From the NCBI GenBank assembly GCA_963805455.1, contig CAWDUJ010000006.1, forward strand, positions 323,870 to 387,869: a stretch of 64,000 nt of DNA, written 5' to 3'. The translations under genes and the position numbers were made by a program. The notes beneath the pieces were generated by a model that saw only the letters and a program-made list of their open reading frames with translations, was not told the DNA's origin and did not search any database. This DNA comes from VRUE01 sp963805455. GTDB lineage: Bacteria > Actinomycetota > Thermoleophilia > Solirubrobacterales > 70-9. Shown here one piece after another: positions 1 through 7,695 of the stretch (positions within the stretch are counted from its first letter, which is position 1; the number at the start of each line of letters is the position of its first letter).

Positions 1-1
1 C

Positions 2-67
2 GAGGACGGCCTCCGCCGGACGATCGAGAAGTCCGGCCTCGAGCGTCTCGTCGGCGCCACCGACTGA
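2..67 (+). CDS. C-terminal end of an upstream gene (partial)
   Basis: An open frame runs in from the left edge and stops at TGA 65-67. It encodes 21 residues ending in LERLVGATD. Codon use is typical of the neighbouring genes (G or C at nearly every third position). The fragment is too short to assign to a family. It ends 44 bases before the mutase start, so it may belong to the same functional group, but that is only inferred from position. Confidence 0.6.
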   Translation, partial: EDGLRRTIEKSGLERLVGATD

Positions 68-82
68 CCGGCGAGTCCGGCC

Positions 83-111
83 TGCGGCTCGAGCCGCAAT
101 ATCCTTTCGGT
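83..111 (+). promoter_or_regulatory. 16-bp palindrome and -10-like element before the mutase start
   Basis: TGCGGCTCGAGCCGCA at 83-98 is a perfect 16-bp palindrome. It is followed by TATCCT (100-105), then exactly six bases, then the ATG at 112. There is no purine-rich ribosome-binding site. A -10 hexamer six bases before an ATG is what a leaderless actinobacterial transcript looks like; the palindrome would then overlap the spacer region and could act as an operator. No convincing -35 hexamer is visible. The functional reading is inference. Confidence 0.4.
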
Positions 112-1758
112 ATGGCAGGCAAGAGCGACAGCGCCGCGACCGACGAGGTCCACCAAACGATCGCCCCTGTGGTCGGCCCCGACGACGAGCGCGTCTTCAC
201 CGACTCCGGGATCGAGATCGAGCGCCTCTACACCGAGGACGACGTCGCGCCCGACCTCGAAGAGCGCCTCGGGGCGCCCGGCGAGTCGCCATTCACCCGC
301 GGCATCCACGAGGGCATGTACCGCGACCGGCTCTGGACGATGCGCCAGTACGCCGGCTTCGCGACTCCCGAAGACACCAACGAGCGCTACCGCTACCTGA
401 TCTCACAGGGCTCGACCGGGCTCTCGATGGCCTTCGACCTGCCGACCCAGCTCGGCCGCGACTCCGATGACCCGCTCTGCCATGGCGAGGTGGGCCGGAC
501 CGGGGTCCCGATCGACACGATCGAGGACATGCGGATCTGCTTCGACCAGATTCCGCTCGACCAGGTCTCGACCTCGATGACGATCAACGCCCCGGCGGCG
601 GTCCTGCTGCTCCTCTACGAGCTGGTCGGCGAGGAACAGGGCGTCCCGTCGGAGAAGCTCCGCGGCACCGTCCAGAACGACGTCCTCAAGGAGTACATGG
701 CGCGCGGCAACTACATCTACCCGCCGGTGCCGACGATGCGGCTGACGACCGACATCTTCGAGTACTGCCACGAGCACGTGCCGAAATGGAACACGATCTC
801 GATCTCCGGGTACCACATCCGCGAGAAGGGCTGCTCGGCAGTGCAGGAGGTCGCGTTCACCCTCTCCAACGCGATCGCCTACGTCGAGGCGGCGCTGGAC
901 CGCGGCCTCAAGATCGACGAGTTTGCCCCCCGCCTCGCCTTCTTCTTCAACGGCCACAACAACGTCTTCCAGGAGATCGCCAAGTTCCGGGCGGTGCGGC
1001 GGATGTGGGCCGAGATCGTCGCCGAGCGGTTCGGGGCGCAGGACCCGAACTCGATGAAGATACGGTTCCACACCCAGACCGGGGGCGTGACCCTCCAGGC
1101 CCAGCAGCCCGAGGTCAACATCATCCGGGTCGCTCTGCAGGGCTTCGCCGCCGTCTGCGGCGGCACCCAGAGCCTCCACACCAACGGGTTCGATGAGGCG
1201 CTGGCGCTGCCGACCGAGCGCTCGGCCCGGATCGCGCTGCGGACCCAGCAGGTCCTCGCCCACGAGTCTGGCGCCGCCGACACCGTCGACCCCTTCGCCG
1301 GCTCCTACTTCGTCGAGTCGCTGACCGACGAGATCGAACTCCGCTCGAAGGAGCTGATGGCCAAGGTCGAAGAGCTCGGCGGCTCGGTCGAGGCGCTGGA
1401 GTTCATGCAGCGCGAGATCGAGGAGTCGGCGCTCTCCTATCACCAGCGGTACAAGACCGGCCAGGACATCGTCGTCGGCGTCAACAAATACGTCACCGAC
1501 CAGATCGACGACGTCGACATCCTCCGCGTCGACCCCGAGTCAGAGGATCGCCAGCTCGCCCGCCTGAAGGCGTTCAAGGAGGGCCGCGACCAGGCCGGCG
1601 TAGATCAGAGGCTCGAGACGCTCCGCGACGTCGCCCGCGGCGACGGCAACCTGCTGCACCCGATCCGCGCCGCCCTCGGCGCCGAAGCCTCGATAGGCGA
1701 GGTCTGCGGCGCGCTGCGCGACGTCTTCGGCGAGTATCGCGGCGGCGCCTTCTTCTAG
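112..1758 (+). CDS. methylmalonyl-CoA mutase large subunit (catalytic barrel only)
   Basis: Converts (R)-methylmalonyl-CoA to succinyl-CoA using adenosylcobalamin, the last step of propionyl-CoA breakdown. The 548 residues cover only the substrate-binding barrel: GSTGLSMAFDLPTQLG near 100-115, TVQNDVLKEYMARG near 186-199, and the GGTQSLHTNGFDEALALPTE block near 350-370 are family signatures. The cobalamin-binding domain found at the C-terminus of the ~700-residue one-piece enzymes is absent, so a separately encoded small B12-binding subunit is expected, as in other split mutases; it is not in this window. No Shine-Dalgarno is present, but the first ATG matches a leaderless arrangement. The carboxylase beta subunit at 2976-4544 supplies the substrate in the same pathway. 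Confidence 0.93.
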   Translation: MAGKSDSAATDEVHQTIAPVVGPDDERVFTDSGIEIERLYTEDDVAPDLEERLGAPGESPFTRGIHEGMYRDRLWTMRQYAGFATPEDTNERYRYLISQGSTGLSMAFDLPTQLGRDSDDPLCHGEVGRTGVPIDTIEDMRICFDQIPLDQVSTSMTINAPAAVLLLLYELVGEEQGVPSEKLRGTVQNDVLKEYMARGNYIYPPVPTMRLTTDIFEYCHEHVPKWNTISISGYHIREKGCSAVQEVAFTLSNAIAYVEAALDRGLKIDEFAPRLAFFFNGHNNVFQEIAKFRAVRRMWAEIVAERFGAQDPNSMKIRFHTQTGGVTLQAQQPEVNIIRVALQGFAAVCGGTQSLHTNGFDEALALPTERSARIALRTQQVLAHESGAADTVDPFAGSYFVESLTDEIELRSKELMAKVEELGGSVEALEFMQREIEESALSYHQRYKTGQDIVVGVNKYVTDQIDDVDILRVDPESEDRQLARLKAFKEGRDQAGVDQRLETLRDVARGDGNLLHPIRAALGAEASIGEVCGALRDVFGEYRGGAFF

Positions 1759-1765
1759 CCCTCCC

Positions 1766-1815
1766 GACGTGCCGGGGTTTAGGGGCCACTATGGGTACCT
1801 AACTCCCGGCACGTC
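1766..1815. terminator. 11-bp inverted repeat after the mutase gene
   Basis: GACGTGCCGGG (1766-1776) and CCCGGCACGTC (1805-1815) are exact inverted copies separated by 28 bases. The element begins eight bases after the mutase stop codon, a usual place for a terminator, but there is no T-run and the loop is long. It could instead be a protein-binding site before the small gene at 1861. Confidence 0.35.
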
Positions 1816-1860
1816 TTATCCACAGGCAGGAACTGCCGACCGCCGGTTGAACCGGGTCCC

Positions 1861-2076
1861 ATGCTTGAAGCCTCGAGGACGTTGGTCAAGTCAGAACCGG
1901 AGCTCGCCGAGCTCGTCGATGCCGTCGAAGGCGTCGAGGTGACGATGGCCGAGAAGGGCTTTGGGACGCGGGTGCAGGTCCGCGCGGATGAGGCCTCCGG
2001 GCTCGTCGTCGCGGATCTCGAGCAGATTCTCGACCAACTGGCCGAACCGCAAAAGCAACCCTTCGACAGCGCCTGA
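1861..2076 (+). CDS. small hypothetical protein (71 aa)
   Basis: An unrecognised 71-residue acidic protein that ends in DQLAEPQKQPFDSA. Third codon positions are strongly G/C-biased like those of surrounding real genes, and the composition (alternating hydrophobic and charged residues, two predicted helical stretches) is protein-like, so it is probably real. The start ATG at 1861 lacks a clear Shine-Dalgarno. It lies between the mutase and the repeat protein at 2136, all on the same strand. No signal peptide, membrane segment or known motif is visible, and no function can be proposed. Confidence 0.5.
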   Translation: MLEASRTLVKSEPELAELVDAVEGVEVTMAEKGFGTRVQVRADEASGLVVADLEQILDQLAEPQKQPFDSA

Positions 2077-2135
2077 GTGTTGTCGGAAGACAAGACGAGA
2101 TCGGGGCCTGAGGGCCCTAAAAGGAGAGTTTCGAC

Positions 2136-2870
2136 GTGAAGAACCTGAAGAGGCACCTGAACGTCGCCAACGTGCTCTCCGCGATGGCGCTGTTCGTGGC
2201 GCTCAGCGGGGTCACCTACGCGGCGACGGCGACCAAGAACTCGGTCAAGACCAAGAGCATCGCCAAGGGCGCCGTGACGACGCCCAAACTGAAGAACCTC
2301 GCGGTCACCTCCGGCAAGCTCGGCAACGGCGCCGTGATCTCCTCGAAGATCGGCGCCTCGGCTGTCGGCGGCACCCAGATCGCCGATGGCTCGGTCCGCT
2401 CGGTCGAGCTCGGCGGCGGCGTCGTCACCAACGCGAAAATCCAGAACGGGGCTGTGAGCGACGCCAAGCTCGCCAACAACTCCGTCACCTCGAGCAAGAT
2501 CAACACCGAGGCCGTGACGACCGGCAAGCTCGGCAACGAATCGGTGACCGGGGCCAAGCTCTCGGCCTCGATCCTCGGCCAGCTGGTCAAGAACGTCAGC
2601 TACGTGACCGCCAAATCGATCGTCAGCAGCACCGCCGACCCCAAGAGCGCGACCGCCACCTGCCCGACCTCTAAGCAGGCGATCGGCGGCGGAGCGCGGA
2701 TTCTCACCACCGCTCCGGAAGTCACGACCAAAGTCGCGATGGTCCAGAGTGCGCCTAGCTTCGACGGGTCTGGCAAAGCCACCGGCTGGTTCGCCCAGGC
2801 GGTTCCGATCGGCGGCGCCGACCCGGTTCCCTGGGAAATCGAGGTTCACGCGGTCTGCGCCGAACTCTAG
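2136..2870 (+). CDS. exported protein with tandem decapeptide repeats
   Basis: The start GTG at 2136 follows AAAAGGAGAG at 2118-2127, a strong Shine-Dalgarno. Residues 1-30 form a signal peptide (basic NLKRHLN, hydrophobic core, cleavage near TYAA). Residues 35-144 are eleven back-to-back copies of a ten-residue unit with consensus xxVTxxKLxN (for example GAVTTPKLKN, LAVTSGKLGN). A strict ten-residue period of alternating V and L/I suggests a beta-solenoid or trimeric stalk, by analogy with other short-period repeats. Residues 150-244 are a C-terminal domain with two cysteines (ATCPTSKQAIGGG and HAVCAEL) that may form a disulfide. Proteins of this layout occur in Thermoleophilia but have no assigned function; a surface or cell-wall role is inferred. 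A terminator hairpin follows at 2898. Confidence 0.85.
   Translation: MKNLKRHLNVANVLSAMALFVALSGVTYAATATKNSVKTKSIAKGAVTTPKLKNLAVTSGKLGNGAVISSKIGASAVGGTQIADGSVRSVELGGGVVTNAKIQNGAVSDAKLANNSVTSSKINTEAVTTGKLGNESVTGAKLSASILGQLVKNVSYVTAKSIVSSTADPKSATATCPTSKQAIGGGARILTTAPEVTTKVAMVQSAPSFDGSGKATGWFAQAVPIGGADPVPWEIEVHAVCAEL
2238..2567 (+). repeat. eleven tandem 30-bp units (ten-residue protein repeat)
   Basis: The coding sequence here consists of eleven 30-bp units encoding NSVKTKSIAK, GAVTTPKLKN, LAVTSGKLGN, GAVISSKIGA, SAVGGTQIAD, GSVRSVELGG, GVVTNAKIQN, GAVSDAKLAN, NSVTSSKINT, EAVTTGKLGN and ESVTGAKLSA. No unit has an insertion or deletion. The DNA copies are diverged although the protein period is perfect, which points to old repeats under selection for length. 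Confidence 0.85.
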
Positions 2871-2897
2871 GCGGCAGCAGACGCAGTTCGGGAGGTT

Positions 2898-2925
2898 CGA
2901 GGGGCCCGCTTCGGCGGGCCCCTCG
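2898..2925 (+). terminator. strong hairpin terminator after the repeat protein
   Basis: CGAGGGGCCCGC (2898-2909) pairs perfectly with GCGGGCCCCTCG (2914-2925) around a TTCG tetraloop. It starts 28 bases after the stop codon. The trailing sequence is only weakly T-rich (GTTG), as is common for high-GC actinobacterial terminators. Confidence 0.8.
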
Positions 2926-2975
2926 CGTTGTCCGGATAGCCCCAATGCGGCGCCCGAAATAGACTCCTCGCTCCG

Positions 2976-4544
2976 ATGCGCGGACAGCACCCGGAAACCC
3001 ACGACGAGAAGCTCGCCCATCTGAGCGAGCTGCGCCAGGAAGCGGTCAACTCGGCCTCCGAGGAGGCGGTGGAGAAGCAGCACGCGAAGGGCAAGATGAC
3101 CGCCCGGGAGCGGGTCGAGAAGCTCCTCGACCCCGGCTCCTTCGAGGAGCTCGACACCTTCGTCCGGCACCGGACCTTCGACTTCGACATGCAGAAGAAA
3201 CGGCCCTGGGGCGACGCGGTCGTCACCGGCTACGGGACGATCGAAGGGCGGACGGTGTTCGTCTTCTCCCAGGACTTCACGGTCTTCGGCGGCAGCCTCG
3301 GCGAGGTGATGGCGGAGAAGATGTGCAAGGTGATGGACCTCGCCGCCGAGGTCGGGGCGCCGGTGATCGGGATCAACGACTCCGGCGGCGCCAGGATCCA
3401 GGAGGGGGTTGTCTCGCTCGGCGCCTACGGCGACGTCTTCGTCCGCAACGTCAAATGCTCGGGGGTCATTCCCCAGATCAGCCTGGTGATGGGCCCGTGC
3501 GCCGGCGGCGCCGTCTACTCGCCGGCGATGACCGACTTCATCTTCATGGTCAAAGAGACCTCGCACATGTTCATCACCGGCCCCGAAGTGATCAAAACGG
3601 TCACCGGCGAGGAGGTCGAGTTCGAGGAGCTGGGCGGGGCGATGAGCCACAACACGAAGTCGGGCGTCGCCCACTTCGCGGCCGAGGACGAGGAGGGCTG
3701 CCTCGAGGACGTCCGCTACCTGATGAGCTTCCTGCCCGCCAACAACCTCGAGGCGCCGCCCCGGTTCGCGCCCGCCGACGACCCCGACCGCGAAGACGAG
3801 GAGCTCGACACCCTCGTCCCTCATGACCCCTCGAAGCCCTACGACATGCGCGACGTGATCGCCAGGATCGTCGACGACGAGGAGTTCCTCGAGGTACACG
3901 AGCACTACGCGAAGAACATCGTCTGCGGGTTCTCCCGCCTCGACGGGTTCCCGGTCGGCGTGGTCGGCAACCAGCCCGCACACCTCGCCGGCGTCCTCGA
4001 CATCGAGGCCTCCGAGAAGGCGGCGCGCTTCGTCCGCACCTGCGACGCCTTCAACGTGCCGCTGCTGACCTTCACCGATGTGCCGGGGTTCCTGCCGGGC
4101 ACCGACCAGGAGTGGAACGGGATCATCCGCCACGGGGCGAAGCTGCTCTACGCCTTCACCGAGGCGACCGTGCCGAAGCTGACCGTCGTCACCCGCAAGG
4201 CCTACGGGGGCGCCTACGACGTCATGAACTCGAAGCACATGCTCGCCGACTACAACGTCGCCTGGCCGACCGCCGAGGTCGCGGTGATGGGGCCCGAGGG
4301 CGCGGTCAACATCATCTACCGCAAGGACATCTCCTCCTCGCCGACCCCCGAGCAGCGCCGCCAGACCCTGATCGACGACTACAAAGCCCACTTCGCGAAC
4401 CCCTACTCGGCGGCCGAACGCGGCTACATCGACGACGTGATCGAGCCGCGCCAGACCCGGCCGAAGCTGATTCGGGCGCTGCGGATGCTCCAGTCCAAGC
4501 GGGTCGAGCAGCCGAAGCGCAAGCACGGCAACATCCCGCTGTAA
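2976..4544 (+). CDS. pccB: propionyl-CoA (acyl-CoA) carboxylase beta subunit
   Basis: Carboxyltransferase subunit that moves carboxybiotin CO2 to propionyl-CoA (or acetyl-CoA), giving methylmalonyl-CoA. At 522 residues it has the normal length. Signatures are visible in order: KGKMTARERVEKLLDPGSFEE near 32-52, the N-lobe oxyanion segment SGGARIQEGV near 132-141, GPCAGGAVYSPAMTDF near 171-186, ITGPEVIKTVTGEEV, and the C-lobe FLPGTDQEWNGIIRHGAK near 372-389 and KAYGGAYDVM near 409-418. The biotin-carrying alpha subunit is not in the window. There is no Shine-Dalgarno; TAGACT (2960-2965) lies ten bases before the ATG, suggesting an almost leaderless message. With the mutase at 112 it forms the propionate-to-succinyl-CoA route. 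The gene could equally serve acetyl-CoA; sequence alone does not settle specificity. Confidence 0.93.
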   Translation: MRGQHPETHDEKLAHLSELRQEAVNSASEEAVEKQHAKGKMTARERVEKLLDPGSFEELDTFVRHRTFDFDMQKKRPWGDAVVTGYGTIEGRTVFVFSQDFTVFGGSLGEVMAEKMCKVMDLAAEVGAPVIGINDSGGARIQEGVVSLGAYGDVFVRNVKCSGVIPQISLVMGPCAGGAVYSPAMTDFIFMVKETSHMFITGPEVIKTVTGEEVEFEELGGAMSHNTKSGVAHFAAEDEEGCLEDVRYLMSFLPANNLEAPPRFAPADDPDREDEELDTLVPHDPSKPYDMRDVIARIVDDEEFLEVHEHYAKNIVCGFSRLDGFPVGVVGNQPAHLAGVLDIEASEKAARFVRTCDAFNVPLLTFTDVPGFLPGTDQEWNGIIRHGAKLLYAFTEATVPKLTVVTRKAYGGAYDVMNSKHMLADYNVAWPTAEVAVMGPEGAVNIIYRKDISSSPTPEQRRQTLIDDYKAHFANPYSAAERGYIDDVIEPRQTRPKLIRALRMLQSKRVEQPKRKHGNIPL

Positions 4545-4572
4545 GCCGGAGGGGGTCGGTCACCTCTCCCTC

Positions 4573-4598
4573 GCGCTATCCGGCTTCGCCGGTAGCGC
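4573..4598. terminator. hairpin between convergent genes
   Basis: GCGCTATCCGGC (4573-4584) pairs with GCCGGTAGCGC (4588-4598), with one bulged T and a TTC loop. It lies between the end of the carboxylase gene (4544) and the end of the minus-strand permease gene (4729), so it may stop transcription from both sides. Confidence 0.6.
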
Positions 4599-4728
4599 CG
4601 CGCTCGGGTAGAGGCAACCGACCTCCTTCAGCAAACGGCGGGGGTTGCCGGGGCGGCGGCGTTCTCAGGCGGCAATTAGCGAGCATCACGATCTGATTCT
4701 CTGCGAGCGGCGCTGATTTGGCGGAATA

Positions 4729-5586
4729 TCAGGGCACCGCGGTCGCCTCGGCTTTGGCGTCCATCGTCCCACCCTTGCCGCCGCGGCCGGCCACGGCGCC
4801 GCCTTCCTCGGAGGTCAGGCGGTGGGCGATGTAGACGGGGAGGATCGAGATCAGGAGGACGATCACCGCGACCGCGTTGACGACCGGTCGTTCCTGGGCG
4901 CGGAAGAGGTTCGTAAAGATCCAGTACGGGAGCGTTTCTTCGCCGGCGCCGATCGTGAACGTGGTGACGATGATCTCGTCGAAGGAGAGGCCGAAGGCCA
5001 GCAGGCCGCCGGCGCCGAGGGCCGAGCGCATGTTGGGAAGGGTGACGTGACGGAACGTCTGCCAGGGGTCGGCGCCGAGGTCGGCCGACGCCTCCTCGAA
5101 TGACGCCGACATCCGCCGCAGCCGGGCGATCACGTTGTTGTAGACGACGACGATGCAGAAGGTCGCGTGGGCGACGATCACCGTGAACAGCGAGAGTTTG
5201 ATCCCGAAGACCTGGGTGAAGGTGTTGTTGAGCGCGACACCGGTGACGATTCCGGGCAGGGCGATCGGGAGGATCACCAGGAAGGAGATCGTCTCGCGGC
5301 CGAAGAAGCGGTGGCGGGAGACCGCGAGCGAGGCCAGGGTTCCGAGCACAAGCGCGATCGTCGTCGCCGCCAGCCCGGCTTTGATCGAGGTCCAGAACGC
5401 CTCCGGGGCGGAGCTTTCGAAGGCCTTCGGGAACCATTCGAGCGTCAGCCCCGGCGGCGGCCATTCGAGGATTTTGCTGGCGTTGAACGCGTAGATCGCG
5501 AGGATGATCAACGGGATGTAGATGAACGCCAGCCCGATCGCCACCGCGAGGCGGAGCAGGAGTGTGGATCGTCGCGAGAGTCTCAT
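4729..5586 (-). CDS. potC: ABC transporter inner-membrane permease, PotC-like
   Basis: A 285-residue polytopic membrane protein, last gene of a four-gene polyamine-type ABC transporter operon. It has a basic N-terminus and about six hydrophobic segments (for example IGLAFIYIPLIILAIYAFN near 17-35). The cytoplasmic EAA loop that docks the ATPase is visible as EEASADLGADPWQTFRHVTLP near 165-185. The gene begins four bases after the stop of the preceding permease, implying translational coupling. The family takes up spermidine/putrescine or related amino compounds; the actual substrate cannot be read from the permease. Confidence 0.88.
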   Translation of the reverse strand: MRLSRRSTLLLRLAVAIGLAFIYIPLIILAIYAFNASKILEWPPPGLTLEWFPKAFESSAPEAFWTSIKAGLAATTIALVLGTLASLAVSRHRFFGRETISFLVILPIALPGIVTGVALNNTFTQVFGIKLSLFTVIVAHATFCIVVVYNNVIARLRRMSASFEEASADLGADPWQTFRHVTLPNMRSALGAGGLLAFGLSFDEIIVTTFTIGAGEETLPYWIFTNLFRAQERPVVNAVAVIVLLISILPVYIAHRLTSEEGGAVAGRGGKGGTMDAKAEATAVP

Positions 5587-5590
5587 CGGG

Positions 5591-6481
5591 TTAGATGTGC
5601 TCGAACGCGCCCAGCTTCCGCGCGACCATCAGGTAGCCGATCATCACCACGATCGGGACCAGTGCCAGTGCCGAGGCGAGCGGCAGGTTGTTGGAGATGT
5701 TGTTGAAGACGACGTTGCCGATGAATTGGTTGTTGGAGACGAGCCGTGGCGTGATGTAGTCACCCAGAGTCAGAGCGAAGGTGAAGATCGAGCCGGCGAC
5801 GACGGCCGGGAAGGTGAGCGGCAGGATCACCCGCCTGAACGTCGTCAGCGGCTTCGCGCCGAGGTCCTCGGAGGCGCTTATCAGCGTGTTCGGGATCCGC
5901 TCGAGGCCGGCGAAGATCGGCAGCACCATGTAGGGCAGCCAGAGGTAGCTCATCACCAGCCAGACCGCGGTGTTGCCGTAGCCGGGCCCGGAGAGGCCCA
6001 GGGGCTCCAGGGCCCAGTTGATGAAGCCGCCCGCGGAGAGCATCGTCCGCCAGGACAGCACCTTGACCAGGTAGCCGGCCCAGAGCGGGATCAGGACCGC
6101 GATCACCAGGCCCGCCTTGGCCCGGCGGCTCGCTACCTTTGCCATGTAGAAGGCGATCGGGAAGGCGAGGATCGCGTCGGTGATTGTCACCAGCGCCGCG
6201 ATCAGGATCGTGCGGCCGACGACCGTGCGGTAGACCGGTTCGTTCCAGAGGATTTCGAAGTTTTCGAGGCTGAGGTTCTTTTCGAGCTCGCCGCTGACCG
6301 GGTTGACCCCCCAGAAAGCCGCGACCAGGAGCAGCGCGAGCGAGCCCAGGTAGCCGATGACCAGCCAGCCGACGGGGCCGGCCAGCAGGGTCCCGACCTG
6401 CAGGCGGGGGCGGCTGTGGAAGAGGCCGGCGAGCCTGCGGCCCACCGACCTCTTCTGCACGGCCGCCTCAGTCGCTGCCAT
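5591..6481 (-). CDS. potB: ABC transporter inner-membrane permease, PotB-like
   Basis: A 296-residue permease, partner of the PotC-like protein. After a ~35-residue basic N-terminus it has six or so hydrophobic helices, beginning with VGWLVIGYLGSLALLLVAAF near 37-56. The EAA loop SASEDLGAKPLTTFRRVILP near 195-214 matches the coupling motif of binding-protein-dependent permeases. It starts 17 bases after the binding-protein stop and ends four bases before the next permease, so all four genes form one minus-strand transcript. PotB/PotC heterodimers form the membrane pore, driven by the ATPase at 7685-8668. Confidence 0.88.
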   Translation of the reverse strand: MAATEAAVQKRSVGRRLAGLFHSRPRLQVGTLLAGPVGWLVIGYLGSLALLLVAAFWGVNPVSGELEKNLSLENFEILWNEPVYRTVVGRTILIAALVTITDAILAFPIAFYMAKVASRRAKAGLVIAVLIPLWAGYLVKVLSWRTMLSAGGFINWALEPLGLSGPGYGNTAVWLVMSYLWLPYMVLPIFAGLERIPNTLISASEDLGAKPLTTFRRVILPLTFPAVVAGSIFTFALTLGDYITPRLVSNNQFIGNVVFNNISNNLPLASALALVPIVVMIGYLMVARKLGAFEHI

Positions 6482-6498
6482 GCGTCACTGCTTCTGGA

Positions 6499-7695
6499 TC
6501 AGCCTTTGATCGAGGTCCAGGCCTGGACCCAGTCGTTGTAGTCCTTGCAATCTTCTTCGCCGTTGCCGCAATCCGCGAGCGGCGTCCTCCAGTAGTAGAC
6601 ACGCTTCCAGAACCCGGCGTCTTCCGCGTGGTATTCGGCGCAGAAGTTCGGGTTCTTGGTCTCTTCGCAGGCCTTTTCCTGGGCCGGAGCCTCGCCGAAG
6701 AATTCCGCCACTTCGGCGTTCACTTTCGGTTCGATGATCCAGTTCATCCACATGTACATGCAGTTGGGATGCTTGGCCTGGGAGCTGATCATCCAGGTGT
6801 CCGACCAGCCCGTCGCTCCCTCTTCCGGCAGGAAGCCCTGGCTCGCCGGGCTCGCGGCGACCGGCTTGCCTTCGCCTTTGAGGACGAAGTACTGGTACTG
6901 CCAGGTCGTGCCGACCTGGTTGTCGCCGTTGGCGAAGGCCGAGATCTGCTTTTCGGCTTCCGACCAGTATTCGCCGACGTTCGACCGCTGTTCCTTCATC
7001 AGGGAGACCGCGGCTTCGAACTGCTCTTCGTTGAGCTCGTACGGGTCTTCGATCCCGAGATCCGGCTCGTGCATTTTCAGGTAGAGCGCGGCTTCGGCGA
7101 TCGACATCGGATCGTCGTACTGGCTGATCTTGCCCTTGTACTTCGCCGCTTCTTTGGGATCGAGGGTGACGCTCCACGATTTCGGCGCCGGCTTGACGTC
7201 GCCGCTGTTCCACATCAGGAGGTTGGCGCCGCGGCCGTGCGGAATCCCGTAGGGCTGGCCGTCGAACGTGTTGTAGGCCTGGTCTTTGATGTCGGCGAAC
7301 ACCGTCTTGTAGTTGGGGACGAGGTCGGTGTTGACCGGGGCCACGTCGCCGCCTTCGAACAACCGGGCGGTCGCGTTGCCGGACGCCGAGACGCCGTCGT
7401 ATTCGCCGGTGCGCATCAGGTTCACCATTTCGTCGGAGGTGCCGGCGACCTTGGCGTTGACCTTGCAGCCGGTCTTCTGTTCGAACGGCTTCGACCATTC
7501 TTCTTCGACGTAGCCGGGCCAGGCGATCAGGTCGACTTCGCCCTCGCCCTTGCCGAGCTTCTGCAGCGCTTCTTCGCCGCTCGAGCCGGTTGTGTCGCTC
7601 GAGCTTCCGCAGCCGGCGATCAGCAGCATGAATGCCACCAGGCCGGCGATGATCGCCCATGCAGTCCGGTGCGGGTTTGCGTGCCTAGTCCTCAC
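6499..7695 (-). CDS. potD: polyamine-type substrate-binding lipoprotein
   Basis: A 398-residue extracellular solute-binding lipoprotein. The N-terminus has a hydrophobic core and a lipobox, LIAGC, so Cys28 or thereabouts is the lipidated residue anchoring it to the membrane. The mature part follows the PotD/PotF plan: IAWPGYVEEEWSKPFEQKTG near 58-77, DGVSASGNATARLFEGGDV near 99-117, and WTDTWMISS-like WSDTWMISSQAKHP near 298-311. Six cysteines cluster in the last ~90 residues, more than usual for the family, and may form disulfides. It starts with GTG and overlaps the end of the ATPase gene by 11 bases. The ligand is probably a polyamine or similar cationic amine, by family. Confidence 0.87.
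   Translation of the reverse strand: MRTRHANPHRTAWAIIAGLVAFMLLIAGCGSSSDTTGSSGEEALQKLGKGEGEVDLIAWPGYVEEEWSKPFEQKTGCKVNAKVAGTSDEMVNLMRTGEYDGVSASGNATARLFEGGDVAPVNTDLVPNYKTVFADIKDQAYNTFDGQPYGIPHGRGANLLMWNSGDVKPAPKSWSVTLDPKEAAKYKGKISQYDDPMSIAEAALYLKMHEPDLGIEDPYELNEEQFEAAVSLMKEQRSNVGEYWSEAEKQISAFANGDNQVGTTWQYQYFVLKGEGKPVAASPASQGFLPEEGATGWSDTWMISSQAKHPNCMYMWMNWIIEPKVNAEVAEFFGEAPAQEKACEETKNPNFCAEYHAEDAGFWKRVYYWRTPLADCGNGEEDCKDYNDWVQAWTSIKG

Noticed and set aside
1779..4526. A 915-codon minus-strand frame opposite the carboxylase and repeat-protein genes
   Set aside because: It is the mirror of two strongly supported plus-strand genes in GC-rich DNA; its product is a low-complexity Arg/Val/Gly/Asp chain with no motif.
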